The notes: generated by a model not told the origin, from the letters alone. Positions 26,201 to 34,476 are shown, numbered from the stretch's first letter. The stretch: DNA of 64,000 nucleotides from Actinocrispum wychmicini (GCF_004345645.1 NZ_SLWS01000010.1:310001-374000), one strand, 5' to 3'. Numbers and translations: made by a program.

Positions 26201-26621
26201 CATCCACGGCGCCGGTGTCCTGGACGACAAGCTGATGGCGGACAAGACCGTCGAAGCCTTCGCCCGTGTCTACGACACCAAGGTCGACGGCGCCAAGGCG
26301 CTTGAGGCGGCGCTGCGGCACAACCCGCGCTTCATGGTGTTGTTCGGCAGCATCAGTGGGGTGGCCGGCAACCGGGGCCAGGCCGACTACGCCGCCGCCA
26401 ACGACACCCTGGACCGGCTGGCGAGATTCTGGTCGACGCAGACCGACGCCCACGTGGTGAGCGTGGACTGGGGCCCGTGGTCGGGCAGCGGGATGGCCGC
26501 GGACCTGGCCGGCGAGTACGGCCGCCGGGGCATCGGCCTGATCGACCCGAAGGACGGGGTCGACTGCCTGCTCAACGAGATCGCGGCCGGCGAGGACGTG
26601 CAGGTGGTCTACCAATGCTAG
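20220..26621 (+). CDS. PUFA/HglE-like iterative synthase: NMO-NMO-KS-AT-ACP-KR
   Basis: The 2133-residue protein starts with two tandem nitronate-monooxygenase-like barrels (about residues 1-260 and 270-620). The second has the GWECGGHTG and FAGGIHD flavin-site motifs. PfaD, the enoyl reductase of PUFA synthases, belongs to this family, so these are candidate fused enoyl reductases. The KS (about 627-1057) has DAACASS, HGTGT and GHTKCTAG. The AT (about 1160-1450) has GHSYGE and AAFHS, as in malonyl-specific enzymes. One ACP (about 1582-1657) has LSIDSIKR, the typical PUFA-synthase ACP motif. The C-terminal KR (about 1871-2133) keeps the serine of GSISG and the tyrosine of DYAAAN. Together with the next protein, this is enough for repeated chain extension with reduction and dehydration. 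Its stop overlaps the next start by seven bases. Confidence 0.92.
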   Translation: MSVLSCRDLVIGVSPLAEPHAALVVAVGRAGGLGVLDLGDDRAPALAALDRVRDRLDGGFGVRLAGDCPVTVADLPDDVDTILTPQHIHGNGRRVLVEVTTVAEALAAVAAGADGLVARGCESGGRVGELTTFVLLQHLLAEVDVPVWAAGGIGPNTAAAAVAGGANGVVLDSQFILVNEVRDYLRPEVTAAIAAMDGADTAIVGGRRVIQRPGLDTVLPVGQDGALARGLSQSGVTAGGVVQIVREAVHTNLRTAAENPPLRGNGVFCRRNPGLRYPLAQGPMTRVSDQPAFAEAVAEAGGLPFLALALMTGEQTAALLNSTAQRLGDRPWGVGVLGFADPTLREAQLTAVHAVKPRYAIVAGGNPAQAKDLEAAGISTFLHVPSPALLRRFLDEGARKFVFEGWECGGHTGPRSSFTLWEQQIDVLLDRPDLSDVSVLFAGGIHDERSAAMVSAMSAPLAARGAAVGALMGTAYLFTRQAVEHGAIQPVFQQVAVDCADTVLLETSPGHSVRCAKTSYVDMFEQERARLLAEGVTRQDAWEQLEKLNLGRLRIASRGLRRSGAELVAVAEDEQRSTGMFMIGQVATLRDSLTDIATLHEDVTRGDLLEARWSAVSDDAPEAPAEPLDIAIVGMAAMLPGAGDVATYWSNIVSGVDAVTEVPAERWDPARYPDTPSRWGGFLSPVAFDPLAYGIPPASLTSIEPAQLLALEAAARALSDAGYAKRAFNRDRTSVIFGAEAGADLANAYTVRSALPALYGSTPEELDEYLPRLSEDSFPGVLGNVIAGRIANRLDLGGANYTVDAACASSLAALDVACKELRAGSSDLVLCGAVDLHNSAHDFMMFASVQALSPSGRCATFDSAADGIALGEGVACVVLKRLADAERDGDRIYAVVKGIGASSDGRSLGLTAPRADGQRRALQRAYRAVSIESVGLVEAHGTGTVVGDRTELAALTEMFTKLAPGSCTIGSVKSQIGHTKCTAGLAGVIKAATAVHTGVRPGTLHVTEPNAYWDATTSPFAFGRRTWSAPAAERTAGISAFGFGGTNFHTVITGYSGADEPRHGLREWPAELVVFRGATPEAAQRASAQLARLVEANEAAGRPWPLRALAATAAASTQPIQAAAVVTHHDQLPDVLASVAAWQESDLVKLRSATEPPKVAFLYSGQGSQRPGMLLDLFTTFPWLQRNLRLASGAYEDVMFPPAALSKDDKARQRAAITDTTVAQPALGIAGLAMTELLASFGIRPDLAGGHSYGELVALSVAGAFGPEDLLRLSSARAAAIVSAVGEDPGTMAAVSASLSDIRDLLPAGVVVANHNSPQQLVISGATEAMASAVENLRSAGVSVRTIPVAAAFHSPLVADASYTFAGTLATQHIGSLDIPVWSNVDARPYGQDIPATLAAQLTSGVQFVDQIEAMYAAGARVFVEAGPGSVLTSFVRKILGDRSFTAVSCDGTPGVPALLRAVAALAVAGVPVDTVPMFAGRAEPVRLEDVPRRPQWYVDGGLVRDTNGKPLAGGLRPATEAPRLTAGVSRDSIVKEFLDGMREAVAAQRDVMLGYLGTTTAPLVVEQPVVEPEHVPEPAVAMDVGSVVLATISTRTGYPPEMLDPRLDLEADLSIDSIKRTEIIGELATALGVTGDSATVDELSKIKTIEGIVGWFDQHDKPADVVAPPAVTSVRPTRQVPELVTLDACPPRADVLADRRVLIVGDGGGIGLEIADLVERFGGSTRTVPGIADVPSGVDYVIHLGGLRPDEEWLLPAVYQEIRTCLAGPVRGFVAATAGGGTFGFGETAIPADLGLHGLVRTAAKEYPDIHVRAVDVNPKDSHRAIATALVAELTAVDGPAVVGHASGRRYAIQLKETAVPQGDLSLDEQSVVLLTGGARGITALAAIALAERTGCRIELIGRTPLPRAQEDPRTAAAKDEPALRRALIETGLRDRDEIAATARTILAQREIKSTMEQLRQSTASVRYHACDVREAGPVIEDIVARFGRLDGVIHGAGVLDDKLMADKTVEAFARVYDTKVDGAKALEAALRHNPRFMVLFGSISGVAGNRGQADYAAANDTLDRLARFWSTQTDAHVVSVDWGPWSGSGMAADLAGEYGRRGIGLIDPKDGVDCLLNEIAAGEDVQVVYQC

Positions 26622-29600
26622 ACATCGCGATCGTCGGTGTCGGAGCCCTGTTTCCCGGAGCGGCCGACGCGTCGGCGTTCTGGCACAACATCGTCAACGG
26701 TGTCGACTCGATCGGCACGATCCCGGCCGCCCGCTGGGATCCGGACCTGTACTACGACCCCGCCGGAACCCCGGCGAGCGACCGGTTCTACTGCCGGCGC
26801 GGTGGCTTTCTCGACGACCTCGCCGTCTTCGACGCCGGCCGGTTCGGCATCATGCCGTCCACTGTGGACGCGGCCGAGCCGGACCAGCTGCTGGCGTTGA
26901 GCGTGGCCGCCGCCGCGATCGCCGACATGGGCGGCGAGCAGGCACTGCCGAGCCGGGATCGGGTCGGTGTCGTGGTGGGTCGTGGTGGCTACCTGACGCC
27001 GGGCTGCGCGCGGCTGGACCAGCGCGTGCAGGTCAACCAGCTGGTGTCGGTCGTGCGCGACCTGCTGCCCGGGGTGGACGAGCGCGAGCTGCGGGCCGCG
27101 TTGCGCTCGAAGCTCGGCCCGGACCAACCTGAGGCGTCCATCGGCCTGGTGCCGAACCTGGCCGCGTCCCGGGTCGCCAACCGGTTCGACCTGCACGGCC
27201 CCGCGTACACAGTGGATGCCGCGTGCGCGTCCGGGTTGGTCGCGGTCGAACACGCCGTGCGTGAACTGTCCGAAGGCCGGTGTGACGCCATGCTGGCCGG
27301 GGCCGTGCACGTGTCCCATCACCCCACGCTGTGGAGTGTGTTCACGCAGCTCAAGGCCCTCAGCGTGACGGAGCGGATTCGTCCCTTCGACAGCAAGGCC
27401 GACGGCACGCTGCTGTCCGAAGGCGTCGGGATGGTGCTGCTCAAGCGTGCCGCGGACGCGATGGCCAGTGGCGACCGGATCTACGCCGTCATCCGCGGTG
27501 TCGGGACCGCGAGCGACGGCCGCGCAACGAGCATGATGACACCGAACCCGGCTGGCCAACTCCTTGCCGTACAACGAGCCTGGCAAGGTCTCAATCCGGG
27601 CGACGGACTCGGCCTGATCGAAGCGCACGGTACGGCCACCCCCGCCGGCGACGCGGCCGAGGCGCAGACCATGATCAACGCCTTTGGGGCGCACGGCTCG
27701 AAGATCGGCATCGGCACGGTCAAATCCATGATCGGGCACGCGATGCCGGCGGCCGGCATGGCCGGACTCATCAAAGCCGCGCTGGCGTTGTACCACGCGA
27801 CCCTGCCGCCCACCCTGCACGTCGACGAACCGCACGAGAAGCTCCGGGGCACCCGGTTCGAGCTCATTCACCAGGCGCGGCCGTGGGACGATCCACATAG
27901 GGCGGTGGTGAACGCCTTCGGGTTCGGCGGGATCAACGCGCACGCCGTCCTCGAACGCGCCCGCGACAGCAGTCCGGCCGTGCCTGAGCTGCCGGTGCCC
28001 GTGTTGACGCTGTCCGCGGACACTCCTGCGGACCTCGAACGTGACCTGCTCGCCGACGATGAGGACCTGCTGGCCCGTGCGCGCAGTCGGACACCGGCCG
28101 GCGATCTGCCCTGCCGGCTGACAGTCTGGGCCCCCGACACCCGGAAACTGAAGCTCGCCAGGCAGATCGCCGGCCGGGCCAAGGCGTGGACCGGCCGGCA
28201 CGGCATCTGGTTCGCGCCCCGACCGTTGCTCACCAGGAAGGACCAGGTCGCCTTCCTGTTCAGTGGTTTCGAGCAGCGCGGCACGGGCGAGCTGACCGGC
28301 GAGGAGTCCGTTGTGGACCACGCGATCGGCCTGCTGCGGGCTGGCCGTGCGCAGGCACAGCGGCTCAAGGCGGCGGGGATCGTGCCCGCCGCCCTCGCCG
28401 GCCACAGCATGGGGGAGTGGACGGCGATGGCGGTCGCCGGCATCTACCCGACCATCGACGAGTTCGTCGAATCCCTCCGGCCGGGCATGGTCGCCGTCGC
28501 GGACGTCGTCTACGCGGCCCTCGGCTGCGACGCGGAAACGGCACACCGGGCAGTCACCGGGGACGTGGTCGTCAGCCACGACAACTGTCCCCATCAGTCA
28601 GTCATCTGCGGCCCGGCCGACCAACTGGCCGACGTGGTGGAAACCCTGAAGGCGCAAGGTGTCCTGGCCCAGGTGATGCCGTTCCGGACCGGCTTCCACA
28701 CACCCGCGCTCGCCCCTTTCCTGGCGACCGCAAGGACAACCGTCGACAGCATCGCGGTCCAGCCACCCGCTGTGCCGGTCTGGTCGGCGACCTCGCTCGC
28801 ACCCATGCCGGACGACCCGGCCGAGATCCGCGACCTGGTGCTGCGGCACCTGGTCGAACCGGTCCGCTTCCGGCCGATGATCCACCGGTTGCACGAAACC
28901 GGTATCCGCGCGTTCGTCCAGGTCGGCAAAGGCAGCCTCACAGGTTTCGTGGAGGACACCCTCGGCGACCGCGAGCACATCACGGTGACCGGCGACTCAG
29001 CCGACCGAACCGCCGCCGCACTGTGGGCCTTCGGCCTGAACCGGGGCCGTCTGCTGAATCTCGGTGTGCCCCGAATCAGGCTCGACCCGATAGCCACCCA
29101 CCCGATCACCCAACCAACGTCGATTCCTGAGGATTCGCCGGTCAGCGCGGCCTTGACCGCTGTCCTCGCGGAGACCACCGCGGCCGCCCGCCAGGTCGTC
29201 GAAGCCCTGTCGAAGCCCACCCACCCGGCCGAAGCCAGGTTCACCCGGGAGTTCTCGCTGGCGACCATGCCCGAACTGGTCGACCATGCGATCTTCCCGC
29301 AGGCCGACGGGTGGGCCGAAGTGTCCGACGGGTTCCCGACCGTGCCGATCACCGGCCTCCTGGAGGTGATCAAGGACGCGGCCCGGACCGTGGCGCCGGA
29401 CGGTGTGATCACCGGGGTCGAGTCCGTGCGGGCGATGCAGTGGGTCGTGGTCGAACCCGCTACCGAGGCCACCATCACGGTCCGCCGCAAGGGAAACCGG
29501 ATCCACGTCCGGGTTGGTGACTACGCCGAGGGCTGTGTCCTGGTGGCCGACAGGTATCCGCAGCCCGACAACCGGACCATGCCCGAGTTCGTCGACCCCA

Positions 29601-30496
29601 GGCCGGCGCCGGTCCCGGCGAGCCGGCTTTACCGAGACGGCTGGATGTTCCATGGGCCGCGGTTCGCCGGGGTCATCGGGATCGAGACGCTCGCCGACAA
29701 CGGCATCACGGGCACGGTGACCGTCCTGCCGGCGCCGGGCGCGTTGCTGGACAACGCCGGGCAGGTGATCGGGCACTGGATGCAGGTGAGCCGGGACGTC
29801 GACCAGACAGTCCTGCCGACCGGCATCGACGCGGTCCGCTACCACGGGCCGACACCGGAAGTCGGGCAACGGATCCAGTGCACCAGTTGGATCACCGAGG
29901 TCACCGCGGAGCACATGCGCGCGGACGCGGAACTGCGGACGTCGGACGGGACGCTGTGGTGCCGGATCGAGGGCTGGACCACCCGCCGGTTCACCACGGA
30001 CGACCGGATCTGGCAGGTCAAACTCCGGGCCGAACGCAACACCCTGGCCGAGCCGCAGCCCGGCGGCTGGGTGATGGTCACCGAGAAGTGGGCGGACAGC
30101 GCGACGCGCGAACTGATGATGCGCCGCTATCTCACCGCCGCGGAACGCGACCAGTACCGGCGGCTCGACCTGCGCACCCAGCGCCAGTGGCTGGTCGGCC
30201 GGGTCGCGGTGAAGGACGCGGTCCGGACGTGGCTGTGGGACCGCGGCGCCGGCCCGATCTTCCCCGCCGAACTCACCGTCATCGACGAGGGCGACGGTGT
30301 GCGGGTCACGGGCGCGTTCACCACCCCGACCGTCTCCGTGGCGCACTGCGTGGATCCCACCAAGCCGTCGGGGGGTGGGTGCGCGGTGGCGATCGCCGGC
30401 GACGACCCGGTCGGCATCAGCGTCCAGCCCACGGTCGCCGACGGCGAGACGTCCTATGTGGTCGATCTGACAGGAGCGGATCATGTCCGATACTGA
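26615..30496 (+). CDS. Partner synthase: KS-AT-DH with a phosphopantetheinyl-transferase-like tail
   Basis: The 1293-residue protein begins with a complete-looking KS (DAACASG, HGTATPAGD, GHAMPAAG). An AT-like domain follows at about 541-815, with GHSMGE near residue 597 and GFHTP. A DH region at about 873-1131 has LVDHAIFP and LLDNAGQVIGHWM. The last ~130 residues resemble part of a PPTase: a WLxGRxAxKDAVR helix (normally W-x-x-KEA), then VSVAHC (normally SxSH), then PVGISVQP (normally GIDIE). The acidic metal ligands are changed, and the motif order differs from Sfp. It probably complements the previous protein, as PfaB/PfaC-like subunits do. There is no KR or ACP here, so it must work on the ACP of the preceding protein or on the small ACP that follows. 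Confidence 0.9.
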   Translation: MLDIAIVGVGALFPGAADASAFWHNIVNGVDSIGTIPAARWDPDLYYDPAGTPASDRFYCRRGGFLDDLAVFDAGRFGIMPSTVDAAEPDQLLALSVAAAAIADMGGEQALPSRDRVGVVVGRGGYLTPGCARLDQRVQVNQLVSVVRDLLPGVDERELRAALRSKLGPDQPEASIGLVPNLAASRVANRFDLHGPAYTVDAACASGLVAVEHAVRELSEGRCDAMLAGAVHVSHHPTLWSVFTQLKALSVTERIRPFDSKADGTLLSEGVGMVLLKRAADAMASGDRIYAVIRGVGTASDGRATSMMTPNPAGQLLAVQRAWQGLNPGDGLGLIEAHGTATPAGDAAEAQTMINAFGAHGSKIGIGTVKSMIGHAMPAAGMAGLIKAALALYHATLPPTLHVDEPHEKLRGTRFELIHQARPWDDPHRAVVNAFGFGGINAHAVLERARDSSPAVPELPVPVLTLSADTPADLERDLLADDEDLLARARSRTPAGDLPCRLTVWAPDTRKLKLARQIAGRAKAWTGRHGIWFAPRPLLTRKDQVAFLFSGFEQRGTGELTGEESVVDHAIGLLRAGRAQAQRLKAAGIVPAALAGHSMGEWTAMAVAGIYPTIDEFVESLRPGMVAVADVVYAALGCDAETAHRAVTGDVVVSHDNCPHQSVICGPADQLADVVETLKAQGVLAQVMPFRTGFHTPALAPFLATARTTVDSIAVQPPAVPVWSATSLAPMPDDPAEIRDLVLRHLVEPVRFRPMIHRLHETGIRAFVQVGKGSLTGFVEDTLGDREHITVTGDSADRTAAALWAFGLNRGRLLNLGVPRIRLDPIATHPITQPTSIPEDSPVSAALTAVLAETTAAARQVVEALSKPTHPAEARFTREFSLATMPELVDHAIFPQADGWAEVSDGFPTVPITGLLEVIKDAARTVAPDGVITGVESVRAMQWVVVEPATEATITVRRKGNRIHVRVGDYAEGCVLVADRYPQPDNRTMPEFVDPRPAPVPASRLYRDGWMFHGPRFAGVIGIETLADNGITGTVTVLPAPGALLDNAGQVIGHWMQVSRDVDQTVLPTGIDAVRYHGPTPEVGQRIQCTSWITEVTAEHMRADAELRTSDGTLWCRIEGWTTRRFTTDDRIWQVKLRAERNTLAEPQPGGWVMVTEKWADSATRELMMRRYLTAAERDQYRRLDLRTQRQWLVGRVAVKDAVRTWLWDRGAGPIFPAELTVIDEGDGVRVTGAFTTPTVSVAHCVDPTKPSGGGCAVAIAGDDPVGISVQPTVADGETSYVVDLTGADHVRY

Positions 30497-30761
30497 CGTG
30501 CTGGACGAGGTGGTCCGGATGATCGAGGAAGTGGTCGGCGCGGACGTCCTGCTGGGCATGGCGGTCACCCCGGAGACCACGTTCTCGGACGACCTCGGCC
30601 TGGAGAGCATCGAGTTCGTGGCGCTCGCGGACAAGCTGCGCGAACGGTACGGCGATCGCGTCGACCTCGTCGCGTTCCTCGGCGACATGGACATCGACGA
30701 GATCATGGCGATGACCGTCGGTCGGCTGGTCGACCACATCGAAGCCCCACCGGCCGCGTAG
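30483..30761 (+). CDS. Discrete acyl carrier protein
   Basis: The 92-residue acidic protein has the phosphopantetheine site DLGLESIEF, with Ser42, inside the four-helix ACP pattern. Its start lies 14 bases inside the end of the synthase gene, and the hydrolase ATG follows immediately, so all three are translationally coupled. It could carry the finished chain from the iterative synthase to the hydrolase or glycosyltransferase, or accept the amino acid activated by the free-standing adenylation enzyme. Confidence 0.92.
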   Translation: MSDTDVLDEVVRMIEEVVGADVLLGMAVTPETTFSDDLGLESIEFVALADKLRERYGDRVDLVAFLGDMDIDEIMAMTVGRLVDHIEAPPAA

Positions 30762-31535
30762 ATGGCCGAGATCCACGTCCGCGGCCTGCGGTTCCACGTC
30801 CAGCGACTGGGCCCGTCCGAGGGACCCGTGGTGGTGTTCGTGCACGGCCTGGTGATGGACAACTTGTCCAGTTTCTACTACACGCTGGCCGCGCCGCTGG
30901 CCCGGGACGGCATCCACACTGTGCTATTTGACCTACGCGGCCACGGCCTGTCCGCCCGGCCGAAAGCCGGTTACACGCCTCAGGAAAGCGCGTCGGACCT
31001 GCTCGCCATCCTGGACGAGTTGGGCATCACCGAACCGGTGTACCTCCTGGGCAACAGTTACGGCGGCATCGTCGCGATGCACACCGCGCTGAAGGCGGCC
31101 GAACGCGTCGCCGGGGTCGTGCTCGTGGAGGCCGCGTGCGCGGGCACACCGGGCGAACTGTGGGTGGAGGACATCGTGAACACCCTCAGCGTGGCCGCGC
31201 TCGGGCTGGAGTTCGACCGCACCCAGGACCAGTTGCGAACGCTGGGCCAGCGTAAGGTCGCGAAGCTCGCCGGCAACGCGGACGCCCTGCTCAACGGCAC
31301 GTCGTTGATCGACGACCTGATGTCCGGCGCGCTGCTGTCCAAACAGGACCTCAAGGAGGTCCAGTGCCCTGTGCTCGGCGTGTTCGGCGCCGAGTCGGAA
31401 CTGGTGGACGCGGCCCAGGACCTGGCGACGCACGTACGGAACTGTGAGCTGCACGTGATTCCCGGCCTCGGCCACACGGTGTTGCGCGAGGCGACCGGGG
31501 ACCTCCTCAGCCTGATCCGGGGGTGGCTCGGATGA
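30762..31535 (+). CDS. Alpha/beta hydrolase, possible thioesterase
   Basis: The 257-residue enzyme has the oxyanion HGLVMDN segment, the nucleophile elbow GNSYGG (Ser99) and a late GLGHTV histidine. No signal peptide or membrane segment is present. Enzymes of this fold hydrolyse esters, thioesters or lactones. Because it directly follows the ACP gene, releasing or editing acyl chains from the synthase is the most likely job (inference). Its stop overlaps the glycosyltransferase start (ATGA). Confidence 0.88.
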   Translation: MAEIHVRGLRFHVQRLGPSEGPVVVFVHGLVMDNLSSFYYTLAAPLARDGIHTVLFDLRGHGLSARPKAGYTPQESASDLLAILDELGITEPVYLLGNSYGGIVAMHTALKAAERVAGVVLVEAACAGTPGELWVEDIVNTLSVAALGLEFDRTQDQLRTLGQRKVAKLAGNADALLNGTSLIDDLMSGALLSKQDLKEVQCPVLGVFGAESELVDAAQDLATHVRNCELHVIPGLGHTVLREATGDLLSLIRGWLG

Positions 31536-32674
31536 GCCGGTACCTGTTCGTCGTCCCGCCGCTGACCGGGCACGTCAACCCGACCGCAGCGGTGGGCGCC
31601 GAGCTGCGTGCCCGTGGCCACGAAGTCGCCTGGGTCGGCCATTCCGGGACGTTGACACCGTTGCTCGACGACGGCGCGACGATCTTCCCGGCCTTGGCCG
31701 ACAGTCTGGAACGGGACATCCAGGACGCCCGGCGGCGATGGCTGGAGCTGAAAGGCTTCGCGGTCCTCAAGTTCCTCTGGGAGGAGTTCCTGATCCCCTT
31801 GGCGCACGCCATGATTCCCGGTGTCGACAAGGCGGTCTTCGAGTTCGTCCCGGACGTGGTCGTCGCCGACCAGCAGGCGCTCGCCGGCCCGGTGGTGGCC
31901 CGTGCCTCGGAGATCCCGTGGGTGACGTCGGCGAGCACCTCGGCGGAGCTCGTCCGTCCACTTCAGACGATGCCGAAGGTGGAAGAATGGATCCGCCGGC
32001 AGCTGGCCGCCCTGAGTGAGTCCGATGTGGACATCAGGTTCTCGGAGCTGCTGGTGCTGGCGTTCACCACGGCTGAACTGGTGGGGGACAGGGCATTTCC
32101 CGACCACTACGTCTTCACCGGGCCAGCCCTGCGGCGGTCGGAGCGGACCGAGTTCCCCTGGGAATGGCTGACCGAGGGGAAACGACGGGTCCTGGTGTCG
32201 CTCGGCACGCTCAACGGCGCCGCCGGGCACCGGTTCTTCGGCGAGGTCGTCACCGCCGTCAGCGACCTCACCGAAGTCCAGGTGGTGCTCGTCGCGCCGC
32301 CAGGCGTGGTCACGGCCCCGCCGCATGTGCTTGTGACGGAACGTGTTCCGCAGTTGGCGCTGATGAACCACGTCGAAGCGGTGATCTCGCACGGCGGCCA
32401 CAACACCGTGTGCGAGGCACTGGCCCACGGGTTGCCGTTGGTCGTCGCCCCGATCAGGGACGACCAGCCCATCATCGCCCAGCAGGTGGTTGACGCCGGC
32501 GCGGGGCTCCGGCTGAAGTACGCGCGGGTCCGCGCACCCGAGATCCGGGCGGCCCTGGACGCCGTGCTGCACAACCCCGAGTACGCCGCTGGCGCACGCC
32601 GGGTCCAACAGTCCTTCCGGGCCGCGGGCGGCGCGTCCGCCGCGGCCGATCATCTTGAGGCGGTGACGGTGTGA
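31532..32674 (+). CDS. GT1-family glycosyltransferase (MGT/UGT type)
   Basis: The 380-residue GT-B enzyme has N-terminal PLTGHVNPTAAVGAEL and C-terminal SHGGHNTVCEALAHGLPLVV, the nucleotide-sugar binding signature of macrolide-type glycosyltransferases. RDDQP near the end of that signature fits a UDP- or dTDP-sugar donor. ATG 31532 overlaps the hydrolase stop and is preferred to the GTG at 31523. No deoxysugar biosynthesis genes are in the window, so the sugar is probably common in the cell. The likely acceptor is the product of the iterative synthase. Confidence 0.92.
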   Translation: MSRYLFVVPPLTGHVNPTAAVGAELRARGHEVAWVGHSGTLTPLLDDGATIFPALADSLERDIQDARRRWLELKGFAVLKFLWEEFLIPLAHAMIPGVDKAVFEFVPDVVVADQQALAGPVVARASEIPWVTSASTSAELVRPLQTMPKVEEWIRRQLAALSESDVDIRFSELLVLAFTTAELVGDRAFPDHYVFTGPALRRSERTEFPWEWLTEGKRRVLVSLGTLNGAAGHRFFGEVVTAVSDLTEVQVVLVAPPGVVTAPPHVLVTERVPQLALMNHVEAVISHGGHNTVCEALAHGLPLVVAPIRDDQPIIAQQVVDAGAGLRLKYARVRAPEIRAALDAVLHNPEYAAGARRVQQSFRAAGGASAAADHLEAVTV

Positions 32675-34476
32675 TGTCGTGGATCCTGTTCGGGCTGGTG
32701 GTCGCCTACCTGCTGCTGGACGCTGGGAAACTGCGCGCGCGGGCCGGGCAGTTGCGGGTGTTGCGGCTCGCGGCCGGCGACTCCGAGGACTTCGTGTCCT
32801 ATCCGGCGGACCTGCCCGGCGACGTCCGGGAGTCGGCGATCGAGTTCGTCCGAGCCGAAGATCTCGGCCTGGTGGACGTAATCCCGGCGAACCTCAGCAC
32901 CACGGCCGCGGTCGACCTGCTCCGGACGGTCGAGCCGGCGAAGTACCGCGGCGGCCGGTGGGTGCGCGGGATCAGCGCGGGTGACGCGATCGTGTGCGGC
33001 CGTAAGGCGATCGACAAGCTGGACGTCAAGGAACCCAGTGATCCCACCGAGTTCGTGACGTTCGCCCGGCGGGTCAAGGACCGCGAAGGCGTCAGCGTCG
33101 ACCTGGCCGTGGCGCCGACGCTCAAAGCGAAGCCGTACGACTTGTCGACCAGGGCCGCCCGGCTGCGGCAACTCGGCAAGCGCCCGGCGCTGTGGACCGC
33201 GGGTTCGGTGCTCGGCTACCTGATTGTGGCCGGGACTGTGGTGTGGTCTTGGCCGTGGGGCTTGATCGCCGCCGGTTTGTACCTGCTGCATCCGGTGCTC
33301 GCGTTCGCGGGAACTCCGTTGCACCCCAAGGATTTGGTTGTCGCTTCGATCCTGCGGCCGGTGTACACGCCGTACCTGTGGGTGCGGACGATGGCCGGCC
33401 GCTGGCGGTCGGCCGAGGAACGGGCCCAGGACGAGAACATGGTCGCGCTGATCCCGGTGTACGCCGACGAGATCAGCCGCGGCACCGACCGCTTCTTCGA
33501 AACCCGTCGAGACACCTGCCCGGCGTGTGGCGCGACTCAGTTGGAGCTGTGCGTGACCAGTACGGACCTGGTGCAGCGCAAACCCGGCGAGTTCACCATG
33601 GACCGTTGCGTCCCTTGTGGACACTTCTTCCAGAACCCCCGGCTGACCCCGGCCGGTCTGGACTTCTACTACCGCGACTTCTACGACGGCCACGGCGCCG
33701 GCGCGGCCGAGGCGGTGTTCGCCGGCGGGCCCGAGCCGTACTACGACCGGGCCCGGATGGTCCAGCCGTTCACCACCCCGGTCCGGTGGCTGGACGTGGG
33801 TTCCGGGCACGCGCACTTCTGCCGCGGCGCCAAGGAGATCCTCCCCGAGACCACGTTCGACGGCCTGGACCAAGGGGCGGCCATCGACGACGCGGTCACC
33901 CTCGGCCGGATCAGCCGGTCCTACCGCGGCGGCTTCAAGGAGTTCGCCGGCGAGATCGCCGGACAGTACGACGTGGTCAGCATGCACCACTACCTGGAAC
34001 ACACCCGCGACCCGTGGGCGGAGTTGGACGTCGCCGCGTCGGTCCTGCCGGACGGCGGCTACCTGCTGATCGAGCTGCCCGACCCGGAGTGGCGGCTGGG
34101 CCGGCTGTTCGGCCGGTACTGGATGCCGTGGTTCCAGCCGCAGCACCAGCACATGATGCCGATCGGGAACCTGAAGGCGGCCCTGGCCGACCGCGGCCTG
34201 GAACCGATCGCCGAGGAACGCGGCAAAGCGCACCTCTGTAACGACTTCGTCCTGTCCAGCTACCTGTTCCTGGCGAACATCGCGCCGCGCTCGCCGTCGC
34301 CGTGGCGTCCGGCGAAGCCGAAGCTGAAAGGCGTGCGGAGCGCGGCGGTCTGGACGCTCGGAATCCCCTGGCTGGTGATCGCGGGCGTGCTGGACAAGAC
34401 CGTGAACCAGACCATCGCCAACCGCCACGACCGGGGCAACGCCTACCGGGTGCTCGCCCGCAAGGGGGTTCGATGA
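32671..34476 (+). CDS. Membrane-attached SAM methyltransferase with zinc-ribbon motif
   Basis: The 601-residue protein has an N-terminal hydrophobic helix (about residues 2-15). A soluble segment with no recognised fold follows to about 170, then a hydrophobic pair of helices near 175-215. A cysteine knuckle CPACG...CVPCG lies near residue 283. The class I SAM domain has WLDVGSGHAHFC near 370 and the late YLEHTRDPWAELD, a layout seen in sugar and aglycone C- or O-methyltransferases. The start may be GTG 32671, overlapping the glycosyltransferase stop, or ATG 32674. The membrane helices suggest that the substrate is lipid-like. The N-terminal ~170 residues are unassigned. Confidence 0.85.
   Translation: MMSWILFGLVVAYLLLDAGKLRARAGQLRVLRLAAGDSEDFVSYPADLPGDVRESAIEFVRAEDLGLVDVIPANLSTTAAVDLLRTVEPAKYRGGRWVRGISAGDAIVCGRKAIDKLDVKEPSDPTEFVTFARRVKDREGVSVDLAVAPTLKAKPYDLSTRAARLRQLGKRPALWTAGSVLGYLIVAGTVVWSWPWGLIAAGLYLLHPVLAFAGTPLHPKDLVVASILRPVYTPYLWVRTMAGRWRSAEERAQDENMVALIPVYADEISRGTDRFFETRRDTCPACGATQLELCVTSTDLVQRKPGEFTMDRCVPCGHFFQNPRLTPAGLDFYYRDFYDGHGAGAAEAVFAGGPEPYYDRARMVQPFTTPVRWLDVGSGHAHFCRGAKEILPETTFDGLDQGAAIDDAVTLGRISRSYRGGFKEFAGEIAGQYDVVSMHHYLEHTRDPWAELDVAASVLPDGGYLLIELPDPEWRLGRLFGRYWMPWFQPQHQHMMPIGNLKAALADRGLEPIAEERGKAHLCNDFVLSSYLFLANIAPRSPSPWRPAKPKLKGVRSAAVWTLGIPWLVIAGVLDKTVNQTIANRHDRGNAYRVLARKGVR

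Noticed and set aside
26618..28594. Minus-strand ORF opposite the partner synthase
   Set aside because: The plus strand encodes a clear KS-AT. The reverse frame lacks any domain.
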